15,233 nucleotides of DNA from Pavlovales sp. CCMP2436 (Eukaryota > Haptophyta > Pavlovophyceae > Pavlovales). The position numbers and the translations under genes are program-made. The notes beneath the pieces are model-generated. The model was not told the origin of the DNA, made no database searches, and saw only the letters and a program-made list of their open reading frames with translations. Position 1 is the stretch's first letter, and every line of letters begins with the position of its first letter. Below are positions 1-7,563 of this stretch, in pieces. The stretch is taken from NCBI GenBank assembly GCA_026770615.1, contig MU631337.1, positions 160,008 to 175,240 of the forward strand, read 5' to 3'.

Positions 1-20
1 GGGGGGGGGGGGGGGGGGGG
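1..20. repeat. Poly-G run at the window edge
   Basis: Twenty consecutive G residues open the window. Nothing else in the window has a comparable G homopolymer; the other end has only short G runs. It may be a genuine G tract, the edge of a low-complexity region, or a sequencing artefact, since no-signal reads are called as G in two-colour chemistry. No function is claimed. Confidence 0.9.
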
Positions 21-530
21 CTGCGCCAGCCTAGGGCCAGCGGCACTGTCAAGCAAGGCCAGCCCTCGACTGGCCGCTGGGCAGGCTTGCATCTAAGTCT
101 GCGACTATCAATCTATCTCCATTGGCAATCAGTTTCGGGAGCGCACAAGCGCAATTTTTAATCTCACTTTTTGGCTTTAAGAACTAACGCTAACTAGTTT
201 GGAACTAACAGTTACAGACTAATAGAAATAAGTTCGATAATTTAATATCTGAATACAGGCTATGGCGCAGGTCACCCCCGGTTAGCTCTCGAGTGGGCGA
301 AATTCAACCGGTTTGAGAGCATTTCTGAAGGGCTATGCCGAAATTTGAAGTGTGTAGTGGTCGGTCTCGACGAGCTCTATTTTATTTATTTTTCAAAATC
401 TCTGTAAGTCTTCATGGGCGGGCCAGGGATCAATAATTAACGCGCGCCGATTTTAAACAGGTTTCGAACCGTTTTTAAAACCCTTCCTTCGCTCTGGATC
501 GGTCCAGACTCGCAGCATCCGCCCGCCGCG
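21..530. other. Left flank without a supported gene
   Basis: I see no coding region here. The first 100 bases are GC-rich and contain an 8-bp inverted repeat (positions 37-44 and 73-80) that could form a weak hairpin. Positions 150-260 and 370-480 are AT-rich. CTAAC-like motifs near 190-215 followed by ACAG would suit an intron branch point and acceptor, but no exon can be anchored to them. TTTATT-type sequence near 380-390 reads as AATAAA on the minus strand; it is far from the minus-strand gene that ends at 1201. Confidence 0.5.
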
Positions 531-1139
531 ATGTTGCTCCGCTGGTCGGAGCCGCTCGAAGAGCTCGTCGGCACACGCGTTGATGACCTCCTGGTGCGCT
601 TGCGCAAGGAGGACAACGTCTTCTCCGCGGAGACGGGAGGGCGCGCAGGCGCGCGCGAGTACGTCCAGGTGTCGCTCGGCTGCTGCAGGGCGGTGGACCC
701 AACGAAGCGGATGCAGCTCAAGTGCAATCCCTCGAATACGCGTCCGTCGCTGCAGCATGGGATCGTGCACCTCGTCAACGAGCTGCTCACAACGCACCGC
801 TGCCGGGCGCAGCTCGAGCCCGAGCCTGCGCCGCCCGAGCCGGTGCCGCCCGAGCTGCTGCCGCGCTTGTCGCGCGCGGCTCGGAGCCGGTCGGGCCTCC
901 GCCGCTGTCGCGGGCGCGCACCGAGGATGACGCAGGCGACATCTGGAAGACGTGGGATATGCGCAATTTCAGGCGGCAAGAACAAACGTGGCGCGCGCGC
1001 TGATGTGCCGATTTATGCAGGCAACGTCGGCGACGAGTGCGACGCGCGGCAGCGCAGAGTTGGGCTTAACCGGCGGCGGTCACGCGTGCATCCAGTCGCT
1101 CTCGGTATTTTTCGGCTCAGTGCTTATCTCGCAGATTGA
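531..1139 (+). pseudogene. GC-rich flank gene fragment, probably frameshifted
   Basis: I do not recognise this gene. From the ATG at 531 the frame has strong G/C third positions and a protein-like composition to about 860, with a leucine-rich basic start, a segment around KRMQLKCNPSNTRPSLQ, and a Pro/Glu-rich stretch (about residues 100-113). Beyond about 880 the product becomes Arg-rich and incoherent. The frame two bases on instead reads an acidic then aromatic segment (TEDDAGDIWKTWDMRNFRRQ, about 908-985), which looks like real protein. This suggests a frameshift near 860-910, or an unrecognised splice. Base and codon use are unlike the viral genes to its right and like the right flank, so I read it as host or transposon sequence beside the viral insertion. 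The ATG is only the first in frame and may not be the true start. The opposite-strand frames here look like GC-rich shadows. Confidence 0.4.
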
Positions 1140-1200
1140 CGAATTTGGTGCTCTTTTCTGCCTTACGCAGGATTTCACAACCGATCTCGATTCGCTGCGG

Positions 1201-4200
1201 TCAGGTGGGACGGTGCGCGGAGTTGCCGACTTTGCCCTTACTACTCTGACTCCAACCGCAAGCGTAAGCTCGACCGTATTCAGCACCACTCGGAAGCTTT
1301 TTCCTCATGTAAGTTCTTGGCTTCTTTGAGAATTTTTCAATTAATTCCAACTCGTCTTCAGGCGTTTTATCCGTGACCCAAGTAGTATCAATTCTTTCAG
1401 TGAAATGAAATTCGGAATCTTCATCGACGTAATCATGCATTTCATCAAGGTCAAACCCTTCGTCCTCGCAACTGTCATCTGATTGTGGTGCATAAACCAC
1501 GGTGCATTCTACATTTAGTTCTGCGTAATATTCTAATTTTTCTTTGCTTGGTGGAGAGGTTACAACTATTTCAATCACCCGTGTTAAAACTCCCTTGTGA
1601 ATCACAGCAATATCTGCGATATAGCGACCATCACCGACGGGGTATTCACACCTTACTTGTACTTCAGGTGAAATGCATTTTGCAAATTCACGTGCTTTAA
1701 ACAACCGGTGGGTGTCGCTTTCTCCCTTGTAATTGGGTTTGATGCTTGTTTCGATTATAGCCAGTTGATCGAGGCTTTGGATTCTTGAAATTGCAACGTA
1801 GAGCATTTTAATATCCCACATTCTACTTAAATCAATAAACAATTTGTTGCCCTTGAATGTTATGCCTTGGTAAGCATGAATTGTGCTTGTTGGCGATTGT
1901 GTAATAGACTTACCGATCAATTCTGTAAGATTTTGCCCTTGGTACGTTGGCTCCAAAATGTCTGAAACGAACCTAGAACCGTTTTTCAAATCTGTACCTG
2001 GAATTACTTTAATGCATTTCCACATTACTTTTCCGTCTGCGTCCGCTTCAATGCGACGGATGTAATCTAAAGCTACACTCGAATATTTGTTAGCTGGTCT
2101 GATGTCGATTTTACCGGTTTCTACACACGTGTGTTTTGCAATATATTCTTCTTTTGCTGCCTCCGATGCAAAATTCAAATCTTCAAAGCAAGTTGCAGTA
2201 TCACATTTGCACTTTTCTACTAACCCTTGAGCGCAATGGACACACATTCTGGTTGCAGCCAATATGACATCATTATTCACTGCTTTGTATTGGTTGTACA
2301 CCTCATTTTTGGTTAGTACATTATTTGGATTGTGCAACTCTACCGCTTTCGTAATAGTCCTTCTTGCCATTAAAATCGAATCGGCCGGGTTTTCGTCGTC
2401 AATGTTAAACCCGACACCAATATAGATTCCGCCAGCTGTGTTTTCAATGAGGTCGCGGAGGCTTCCACACAGTTCGATAAGTGCATGTTCATTTGTGCGC
2501 TTTACACCCGACACGTGACATACTTGCATCCCCTCTGTGTTCATTGAAGCACTTCCAATGGGTTCGATTTGCATTGGAGCTCCGGTCTTTTCAGAATAAT
2601 CGCCTATAAAAATTACCTTTGAGCCCCATTTTGATGCAACGTCTTCGATATGACCGCGATCCACCTGTGAAAGCATTGTAGATTCATCGACCAAAATAAC
2701 GGCGGGTGGATTGATACTAAGGTTGATCCCCTTGTCGGTTATCGGTGGAGCCTTGCCCGTGATCCTCGGGTGGCACATTGTTTGTGGGAATATATGTGCA
2801 GCATCGACTCTTAGTTGTTGCGTAGGAGAGCAAAATACCGTATTGGTGATGCTTCCGTCCATGATCATTTGCGAAAGCGTTGTCGTTTTCCCGCTACCGG
2901 CCCAACCTGTGACCATCGTCGGCTTGCATGAATCACGGTTGAGCTTGCCTAGCAAATCGGTGCGTCGTGGTTTGAAATACTTTATTATTTCTTTGTCGTT
3001 CACATCTGTTAAAGATTCAATTAAAGTTCTCGAAAGCGTTACATCTTCTTCTAGGGAACCGTCTTCGAATTCGTCGTTTCCTTTCATTTTTGCCATGCCA
3101 CATTTCAGTCCGTTTAAAGTGCAGCCTGCCATTATTGCAGGCATTGACCCCTTGTTTTTCATTATAAAATAAGGGAGCATAAGTCTATCATAATCGATTT
3201 GGTCATCAAGCAAAGCGTAAACTCCGTCAGTTACCGCTTCAATTGGATTTGGGATCAACATTACCTGCATTGCAAGTTGCATTCTCTGCCCTGCTACTAT
3301 GTAAGCGCTGACGTGCGCAAGCGTACTAATTTTGTTGGCTGGGTGCTCTATTTCAATGGTATCTTGACCAATCGTTTTAATTTGGATTCGACGCGCGTTA
3401 AGTTTTGGGTCCTCCAATGCCATTCTAAAAAATTGATGTGCCGTTGTTTTTGATCCGTTTATTTGCACGCGATTGTTGCAATGTATATGCATACCAAGCC
3501 CTACAGCTTTTGCGTAGTGAGCAATGTTGCCATATTTTTCATACGATTCTTCGGTGAATTCGATTGGTATTAAATTGTAACTTACGAGCGCAATTAGACC
3601 TGTAAAAGTAACTCCGCATGCAATGAGAAATCTTGCTTCAATAAATGTCAACACCCTAGGCAAGCGGGTTTCTTCCTTATCAACAACATTGATTGTGTAA
3701 AGGCGTTTAATCGTGTCAGCAACTTTTTCATCAGTAAGTTGGCTCAAATCTAAATTGTCGTCAAAGTTTCTAAAATGTTTTTTCATTTCAATTGAGTTGA
3801 TGCATGTAAGATCTACACTATCTTGGTCTATTACCAACAACCCTTCAATTCCACTCGCGTCCAACATGTCAATCATTTCTTGTTGATTGGTAATCAGGAA
3901 GCTCTCGGCTATTTTTCCCATGCACAATCCTTCGGATCCCATGAATCTGTGGTTTATGGAATCAAACGCGTGGGTGTACGCTTTTTTCTGATCAAAATTA
4001 CCAATTGATTTGTGCACAATGCATGTATGAGGTTCAGTAACGGTGTATTTTGATGCAATTTCATTATACAATTGAAACCGAGCGCGTCCTGTAAGAAGTG
4101 CGGAAGCCACAATTATTGAGATGACGGGCATGTCATACTGGGTTGTGTTCATTCGAGACTTGTTTACTTGCTTATCCCAGAATTCTTTTTTCCACTCGCT

Positions 4201-5913
4201 AAACTCATTGTGAAATGCAAACACTTCCCCACTAAGAGTACGAATTAACTGGCCTGCCTTGCAATTGTTAGATGGAGTCACAAGCGTCATTTCACCCTTG
4301 GCTCGCAGTTCTTCTCTTTTTAAACGCATTTGATCGGCATTTAATTTTGTTACCGTTTCCGAGGAGAAAACCCAATTCCCTGAATCCATGTTGACAACGT
4401 GCACTGGCGACACAAGAAATGCCGTAATTCCGGTTCTTGGCACTCCATTTTCTCTTGCGTTTTGAACTCGGGGGTTGTCAATACGCCAATAGATTTCACG
4501 ATATTGTTGCAAGGGGCATATGAATTGAATGAATGCTGCGCTACTTGCAGCTACAATTTCGTTTAAGGTTGCATCGTCGCCATGTTGCAACCCACCTTCA
4601 TCGACAACTCTTTCATTAATTTTATCTAAAAGGTTCATACGAGCTTCAATATTCTTTTGGTGTTCATTAAGCATATTGCGCTTGCGCCTGGCAGTTAAAT
4701 CACGTACTTCACCCTTTTTAGGCCGACCTGTTTTACCAACAGGAAGGGCCAACCGTTCGTTTTCAATTTCGTCAATACGAGCCGTAAACCTTGACCGAAT
4801 AATATCAATAAGGCAATTTATTATAGGCTCGGGAGGATTATCGACAGGCTCATCATCTTCGCTATCGGAAATAGATTCCGCAGTGTCAGCAATGGACTCG
4901 TTGTCGTATTCAATGGTTTTGGGAGTTGCAATGCGCATATCTGCCAGCGATGACGACCCTCCTGACGTAATGTTAACAACTTGAGTAAAGGTCACAAGTG
5001 TGTCTGCCGAGCTAAATACTGTCTTCCATGAATCGGCTTCTATCCAAAACGGGTCGTTTTCAGGTGGGGAGATTGCGGATCCGGTTGCGTCATGTCGGGC
5101 CATTTCACGAGCTAAATGCGCCTGTTGGTTTTCTTCATTTGCATTTGATTCTTCAGGCGAAAAACGGCAATCGAGAATTGGCGTCTCTAAATCAGATGGG
5201 CGGTTTACAGTAATTCTAGCGCTACGAAGGAATGTACCGTACGAACGAAGGCCCGAGGAAGTTGACACGATAGTTTCGACAGTTATATCGTAAGCAAAAC
5301 CTTTGTCAAGAATTGGGCGCTGCGGCCCTGTTAAATCTAAACTCTTCCATTTGGAATCTGCAGCTTTTGCAAGGTACCGAACGGCACCCTGATGGTCGAC
5401 ATCAATGTCTCTTTCCTTGAAATAAGCCATATAAGTGTTTAACGTCCAAGTACGATGGATAGGTGTTTGTGAGTGTGTTTCGCTGAAAACGCGGTCGATC
5501 TTGCGGCCTTGAAGCATGAGCTGATTGTAAAGCCGGTCCATGCCTGCTGAAGAAGTTGGAAGCCTGAAATTCTTGTCTGGTGGGCCTACCGAGGTAAACA
5601 GATTCCCACGATTGATTCGAGGAGGTGGCGTGTTAAACACATCAAGAAAAATGTCACCAAGCATCTCAAGACGAGCTGGCATCTCCATATGGTCTTGCAT
5701 ACGGCGATAATGAGCTGGGCGAACAAACGCGGGGCCTGTTTGCACTGGCTGGGTCCTTGGGTTGCGAGCGGGCGTGCGGGCGGGCATCTGGCGGTAATTG
5801 GCTGGGCGAACAAACGCGGGGCTAACCGAGGCACTTGGGGTCTGGCGGCGGCGAATGCGCGGGGCACGGGCATTTGCGAGAGCACGAGTCGTGTTGGGTC
5901 CTGATTGGCTCAT
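1201..5913 (-). CDS. Large viral replication protein: polymerase-like region, SF1 helicase, PD-(D/E)XK-like tail
   Basis: A 1570-residue replication protein, probably unwinding and copying the viral genome. The N-terminus (1-75) is basic and Pro/Ala-rich and holds two copies of a PAFVRPA-x-YR motif. Next come an acidic stretch (about 350-370) and an AT-hook-like GRPKKG (396-401). Residues 640-900 look polymerase-like: FDQKKAYT with D641 resembles family B motif A, and VTDGVY with D896 resembles motif C. A clear SF1 (Pif1/RecD-like) helicase follows: Walker A GWAGSGKTT (1003-1011), DEST (1076-1079), a GD motif III, HAYQG (1346-1350) and AISR (1374-1377). A Cys cluster (C1224, C1227, C1235, C1237, C1242) interrupts the helicase. 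Residues 1425-1465 resemble a PD-(D/E)XK nuclease of CoiA type (RYIAD with D1434, then IEIVVT with E1448), but the usual Lys is Val. An acidic tail (about 1475-1505) and a basic end follow. The last 30 residues may be read-through into flank. Helicase is certain; polymerase and nuclease are motif-based inference. Confidence 0.85.
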   Translation of the reverse strand: MSQSGPNTTRALANARAPRIRRRQTPSASVSPAFVRPANYRQMPARTPARNPRTQPVQTGPAFVRPAHYRRMQDHMEMPARLEMLGDIFLDVFNTPPPRINRGNLFTSVGPPDKNFRLPTSSAGMDRLYNQLMLQGRKIDRVFSETHSQTPIHRTWTLNTYMAYFKERDIDVDHQGAVRYLAKAADSKWKSLDLTGPQRPILDKGFAYDITVETIVSTSSGLRSYGTFLRSARITVNRPSDLETPILDCRFSPEESNANEENQQAHLAREMARHDATGSAISPPENDPFWIEADSWKTVFSSADTLVTFTQVVNITSGGSSSLADMRIATPKTIEYDNESIADTAESISDSEDDEPVDNPPEPIINCLIDIIRSRFTARIDEIENERLALPVGKTGRPKKGEVRDLTARRKRNMLNEHQKNIEARMNLLDKINERVVDEGGLQHGDDATLNEIVAASSAAFIQFICPLQQYREIYWRIDNPRVQNARENGVPRTGITAFLVSPVHVVNMDSGNWVFSSETVTKLNADQMRLKREELRAKGEMTLVTPSNNCKAGQLIRTLSGEVFAFHNEFSEWKKEFWDKQVNKSRMNTTQYDMPVISIIVASALLTGRARFQLYNEIASKYTVTEPHTCIVHKSIGNFDQKKAYTHAFDSINHRFMGSEGLCMGKIAESFLITNQQEMIDMLDASGIEGLLVIDQDSVDLTCINSIEMKKHFRNFDDNLDLSQLTDEKVADTIKRLYTINVVDKEETRLPRVLTFIEARFLIACGVTFTGLIALVSYNLIPIEFTEESYEKYGNIAHYAKAVGLGMHIHCNNRVQINGSKTTAHQFFRMALEDPKLNARRIQIKTIGQDTIEIEHPANKISTLAHVSAYIVAGQRMQLAMQVMLIPNPIEAVTDGVYALLDDQIDYDRLMLPYFIMKNKGSMPAIMAGCTLNGLKCGMAKMKGNDEFEDGSLEEDVTLSRTLIESLTDVNDKEIIKYFKPRRTDLLGKLNRDSCKPTMVTGWAGSGKTTTLSQMIMDGSITNTVFCSPTQQLRVDAAHIFPQTMCHPRITGKAPPITDKGINLSINPPAVILVDESTMLSQVDRGHIEDVASKWGSKVIFIGDYSEKTGAPMQIEPIGSASMNTEGMQVCHVSGVKRTNEHALIELCGSLRDLIENTAGGIYIGVGFNIDDENPADSILMARRTITKAVELHNPNNVLTKNEVYNQYKAVNNDVILAATRMCVHCAQGLVEKCKCDTATCFEDLNFASEAAKEEYIAKHTCVETGKIDIRPANKYSSVALDYIRRIEADADGKVMWKCIKVIPGTDLKNGSRFVSDILEPTYQGQNLTELIGKSITQSPTSTIHAYQGITFKGNKLFIDLSRMWDIKMLYVAISRIQSLDQLAIIETSIKPNYKGESDTHRLFKAREFAKCISPEVQVRCEYPVGDGRYIADIAVIHKGVLTRVIEIVVTSPPSKEKLEYYAELNVECTVVYAPQSDDSCEDEGFDLDEMHDYVDEDSEFHFTERIDTTWVTDKTPEDELELIEKFSKKPRTYMRKKLPSGAEYGRAYACGWSQSSKGKVGNSAHRPT
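5702..5821. repeat. Two 32-bp direct repeat copies in the replication gene start
   Basis: Copies at about 5702-5733 and 5790-5821 share GCTGGGCGAACAAACGCGGG and lie 88 bp apart. They encode the two PAFVRPA-(N/H)-YR motifs in the N-terminus of the replication protein. Similarity at both DNA and protein level points to a recent internal duplication or a short peptide motif kept in two copies. Confidence 0.85.
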
Positions 5914-6070
5914 CGAGGTCCGTTGTGATATGGCCTGAGATTTTAATTTAGAAAGGAATCACGCACATCTTTTTTTGATCAAACGAGAGATTTTGATCAA
6001 ACGAGGATTTTGGGGTCTTGTCGAAATTATTGAATCATGCACGATTTTAAGATTATGGACCAATTGTTGT
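5914..6070 (-). promoter_or_regulatory. Upstream region of the replication gene with tandem TTGATCAA boxes
   Basis: This AT-rich 157-bp gap separates the replication gene from the small gene upstream on the same strand. It carries TTTTGATCAAACGAG twice, at 5973-5987 and 5991-6005 (18-bp period), each containing the palindrome TTGATCAA. The boxes end about 60 bp before the replication gene's start. Placement and palindromy suggest a transcription-factor site or promoter element. No TATA box stands out clearly, so the regulatory role is inferred. Confidence 0.4.
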
Positions 6071-6352
6071 TTACAGGTAGCACTCATCGAGCATATCCAA
6101 TGCCTCGCAAATGTCAATCGAGGGGTCTAATCCGATGCGATGGCGAGTCGACCGGACTCTGCATTGAAGCCTGTAACACAGCACGCATGTAGCACGAACG
6201 GTGATTGTACCGCACCTTTTACGGCGATGGTTCATCTCGTTGGCGCTTTTAGATGATTGACATTCCTTGCAGACGTACACGGCGAGGGTGCTGGCCGACT
6301 CATCCACACCGAGGCGAACGCGTTTTTTCATCTCATGACGACTAGGAGACAT
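6071..6352 (-). CDS. Small zinc-ribbon-like protein
   Basis: A 93-residue basic protein with two CxxC pairs: VCKEC (C28, C31) and CVLC (C56, C59), plus C47 and C64. The arrangement, a CxxC followed by a Lys/Ser-rich loop, basic residues and a second CxxC, resembles the compact zinc ribbons found in many viral and phage DNA-binding proteins and at the front of some HNH or endonuclease VII-type proteins. No nuclease residues are evident in the rest, which ends in an acidic, Leu-rich tail. It lies 157 bp upstream of the replication gene on the same strand, so a role in replication or transcription control is plausible. The ATG at 6352 is the first in frame after an upstream gap. The family is not identified. 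Confidence 0.6.
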   Translation of the reverse strand: MSPSRHEMKKRVRLGVDESASTLAVYVCKECQSSKSANEMNHRRKRCGTITVRATCVLCYRLQCRVRSTRHRIGLDPSIDICEALDMLDECYL

Positions 6353-6455
6353 TGTTGTATGCTACTACGTTAGATAATAAACTCGACCGAGGTGTTTTGA
6401 ACACGCCCGGGGCAATTGAACCTTCCCTTTAACTGTTGCACGTAACCCTAGCGCT

Positions 6456-6555
6456 AACCCTAAAATGCCGAGACCGTAGCCCGAACCCTAACCCTAACCC
6501 TAGCTATGTGCTATACGCGTAACCCAAACCCTAAAATGCCAAGACCGTAGCCCGA
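6456..6555. repeat. 29-bp direct repeat, two copies
   Basis: Copies at 6456-6484 and 6527-6555 differ at one base and lie 71 bp apart. Each starts with AACCCTAAAATGCC and ends with AGACCGTAGCCCGA. The end links them to the GTAGCCCG motif that recurs downstream at 6568 and 6927-6982. Confidence 0.9.
6484..6503. repeat. Telomere-like CCCTAA tract
   Basis: AACCCTAACCCTAACCCTAG gives three consecutive CCCTAA-type units, the complement of the TTAGGG telomere repeat. Single or variant units occur nearby (6443-6450, 6455-6463, 6527-6534 and 6904-6911). It is an interstitial telomere-like tract inside the element. Confidence 0.8.
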
Positions 6556-6926
6556 GGGGAATTGTAGCGTAGCCCGAGGCGATTTGCTGAAATGGCATTT
6601 GCCAGCCGTTGTTGGACTTTTAAACGCTACCGAGCTCAACCAAGACGCTCCCGAGGTCAATAAAGACCAACGTTGTCAACCCACATGCTCACCGAGGCTT
6701 TACGCATGCGAAAAGCCGATTGACGATTTTGCAAATTCTCCTCTTTGCACTTTTTCGATTTTTCAAACTCGACCTTTTGCGAGGCTAACATGACCTGTAC
6801 AAGTCCTGGCCACCCCCACCCCATCCCCCGGGACCAGCGCGACCACCCGAGCCTTTGAGGACCGATTCCGCACTCGACTATGCCATCCCACACGCCGATC
6901 GAGCTAACCCTAGACGTGCTACATGC

Positions 6927-6996
6927 GTAGCCCGCGGTGTGCTATTCAGAGTAGCCCGCGATGTGCTATTCCGAGTAGCCCGAGGTGTGCTACCGA
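6927..6996. repeat. 24-bp tandem repeat, about 2.9 copies
   Basis: Units start at 6927, 6951 and 6975 with GTAGCCCG(C/A)G(G/A)TGTGCTA; the third is slightly shortened. The elements GTGCTA and GTAGCCCG also occur apart from the array, at 6508-6525 (as GTGCTATACGCGTAACCC) and at 6916-6934. An iteron-like origin array or a minisatellite are both possible. Confidence 0.85.
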
Positions 6997-7027
6997 GCGA
7001 TTGAAGACTCGAACGAGCCACGACTGT

Positions 7028-7148
7028 AGTTAAAGGATGCTGGCGACCACCGTGCACGACCACCTCCAAATAAAGTGACATCCTGCCCATGAACTCTTGC
7101 GATTCGCGATGGCCCCCCACGAGAGAGGGCAGTTAAAGGATTCTGGCG
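7028..7148. repeat. 18-bp direct repeats at the end of the coiled-coil gene
   Basis: AGTTAAAGGATGCTGGCG (7028-7045) and AGTTAAAGGATTCTGGCG (7131-7148) differ at one base and lie 103 bp apart. The left copy carries the stop codon of the minus-strand gene; the right copy is read in another frame as PPESFN. The core CAGTTAAAGG (7130-7139) also occurs inverted at 6426-6435. This suggests a small duplication or insertion that replaced the original C-terminus. Confidence 0.8.
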
Positions 7149-7563
7149 GGCGAGCTGGAGGCTGCATTTGATATCGGAGTTGCGGCGGTTCCGGCTGTCG
7201 AACTTCTTCGATTGGCGCAGGTGTTGGTTTAGGAGGCTGCTGTGTATTAAAGCCGTATTTGGTTGCAAGGCGAAGTGCAAGTTCGTACTCGTTTATAGCG
7301 TCCTGGTTTGCCTTTAACTCTGCAGCAGCGGCTACTCGATGGGCTTTTGCGTCGGACAGGATTTCCAGTCGTCGCGCATTTGCTTTTAAGTAATTTAACT
7401 TTTGCGCAGCTGATGCAACGCGTTTTGGTTTTACAATTGGGATGGTTTGAGGTGTCAAAGGTGTCGGAGTTTGCGGTACAAGTGTGTCTGGAGTTGAAAT
7501 CTGTACCATTGGTTCTTCCTCAGTAATTTGCTGCGATGGGTCAAGAATCTGTACTTTTTCCAT
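7030..7563 (-). CDS. Coiled-coil, proline-rich protein with an altered C-terminus
   Basis: I do not recognise this 177-residue protein. Residues 1-45 are acidic then Pro/Thr-rich (TPTPLTPQT). Residues 46-105 are Ala/Lys/Glu-rich and strongly helical, probably a coiled coil. Residues 106-143 are again Pro-rich. From about residue 144 the product changes to a Trp-rich, unrelated tail, exactly where the 18-bp direct repeat copy lies. I think the native protein ends or diverges there. It is divergent from the capsid-type gene at 7679, sharing a 115-bp intergenic region with it, so joint regulation is likely. A scaffold or minor virion role is only a guess. The ATG at 7563 is the first in frame and gives the most natural N-terminus. 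Confidence 0.6.
   Translation of the reverse strand: MEKVQILDPSQQITEEEPMVQISTPDTLVPQTPTPLTPQTIPIVKPKRVASAAQKLNYLKANARRLEILSDAKAHRVAAAAELKANQDAINEYELALRLATKYGFNTQQPPKPTPAPIEEVRQPEPPQLRYQMQPPARPPESFNCPLSWGAIANRKSSWAGCHFIWRWSCTVVASIL

Larger units (their letters stand above)
6353..7029. other. Gene-free repeat-rich segment between the replication and virion modules
   Basis: No frame here has convincing protein character; the longest (about 69-78 codons) look incidental. The segment contains a telomere-like CCCTAA tract, a 29-bp direct repeat, a 24-bp tandem repeat and scattered copies of GTAGCCCG and TGTGCTA. Part of it (about 6780-6905) is more GC-rich than the surrounding viral genes. It could be the viral replication origin or transcription switch region, or a foreign repeat inserted in the element. 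The sequence alone does not decide. Confidence 0.6.

Noticed and set aside
437..985. Minus-strand open frames in the left flank
   Set aside because: Ser/Arg-rich, low-complexity products antisense to the codon-biased plus-strand frame.
6584..6893. Small open frames on both strands in the repeat-rich segment
   Set aside because: They are 69-78 codons without motif, leader or conserved pattern, and partly overlap repeats.
6353..7029. CRISPR array
   Set aside because: The repeats are directly adjacent or irregularly spaced without unique spacers, and the sequence is of eukaryotic or viral type.
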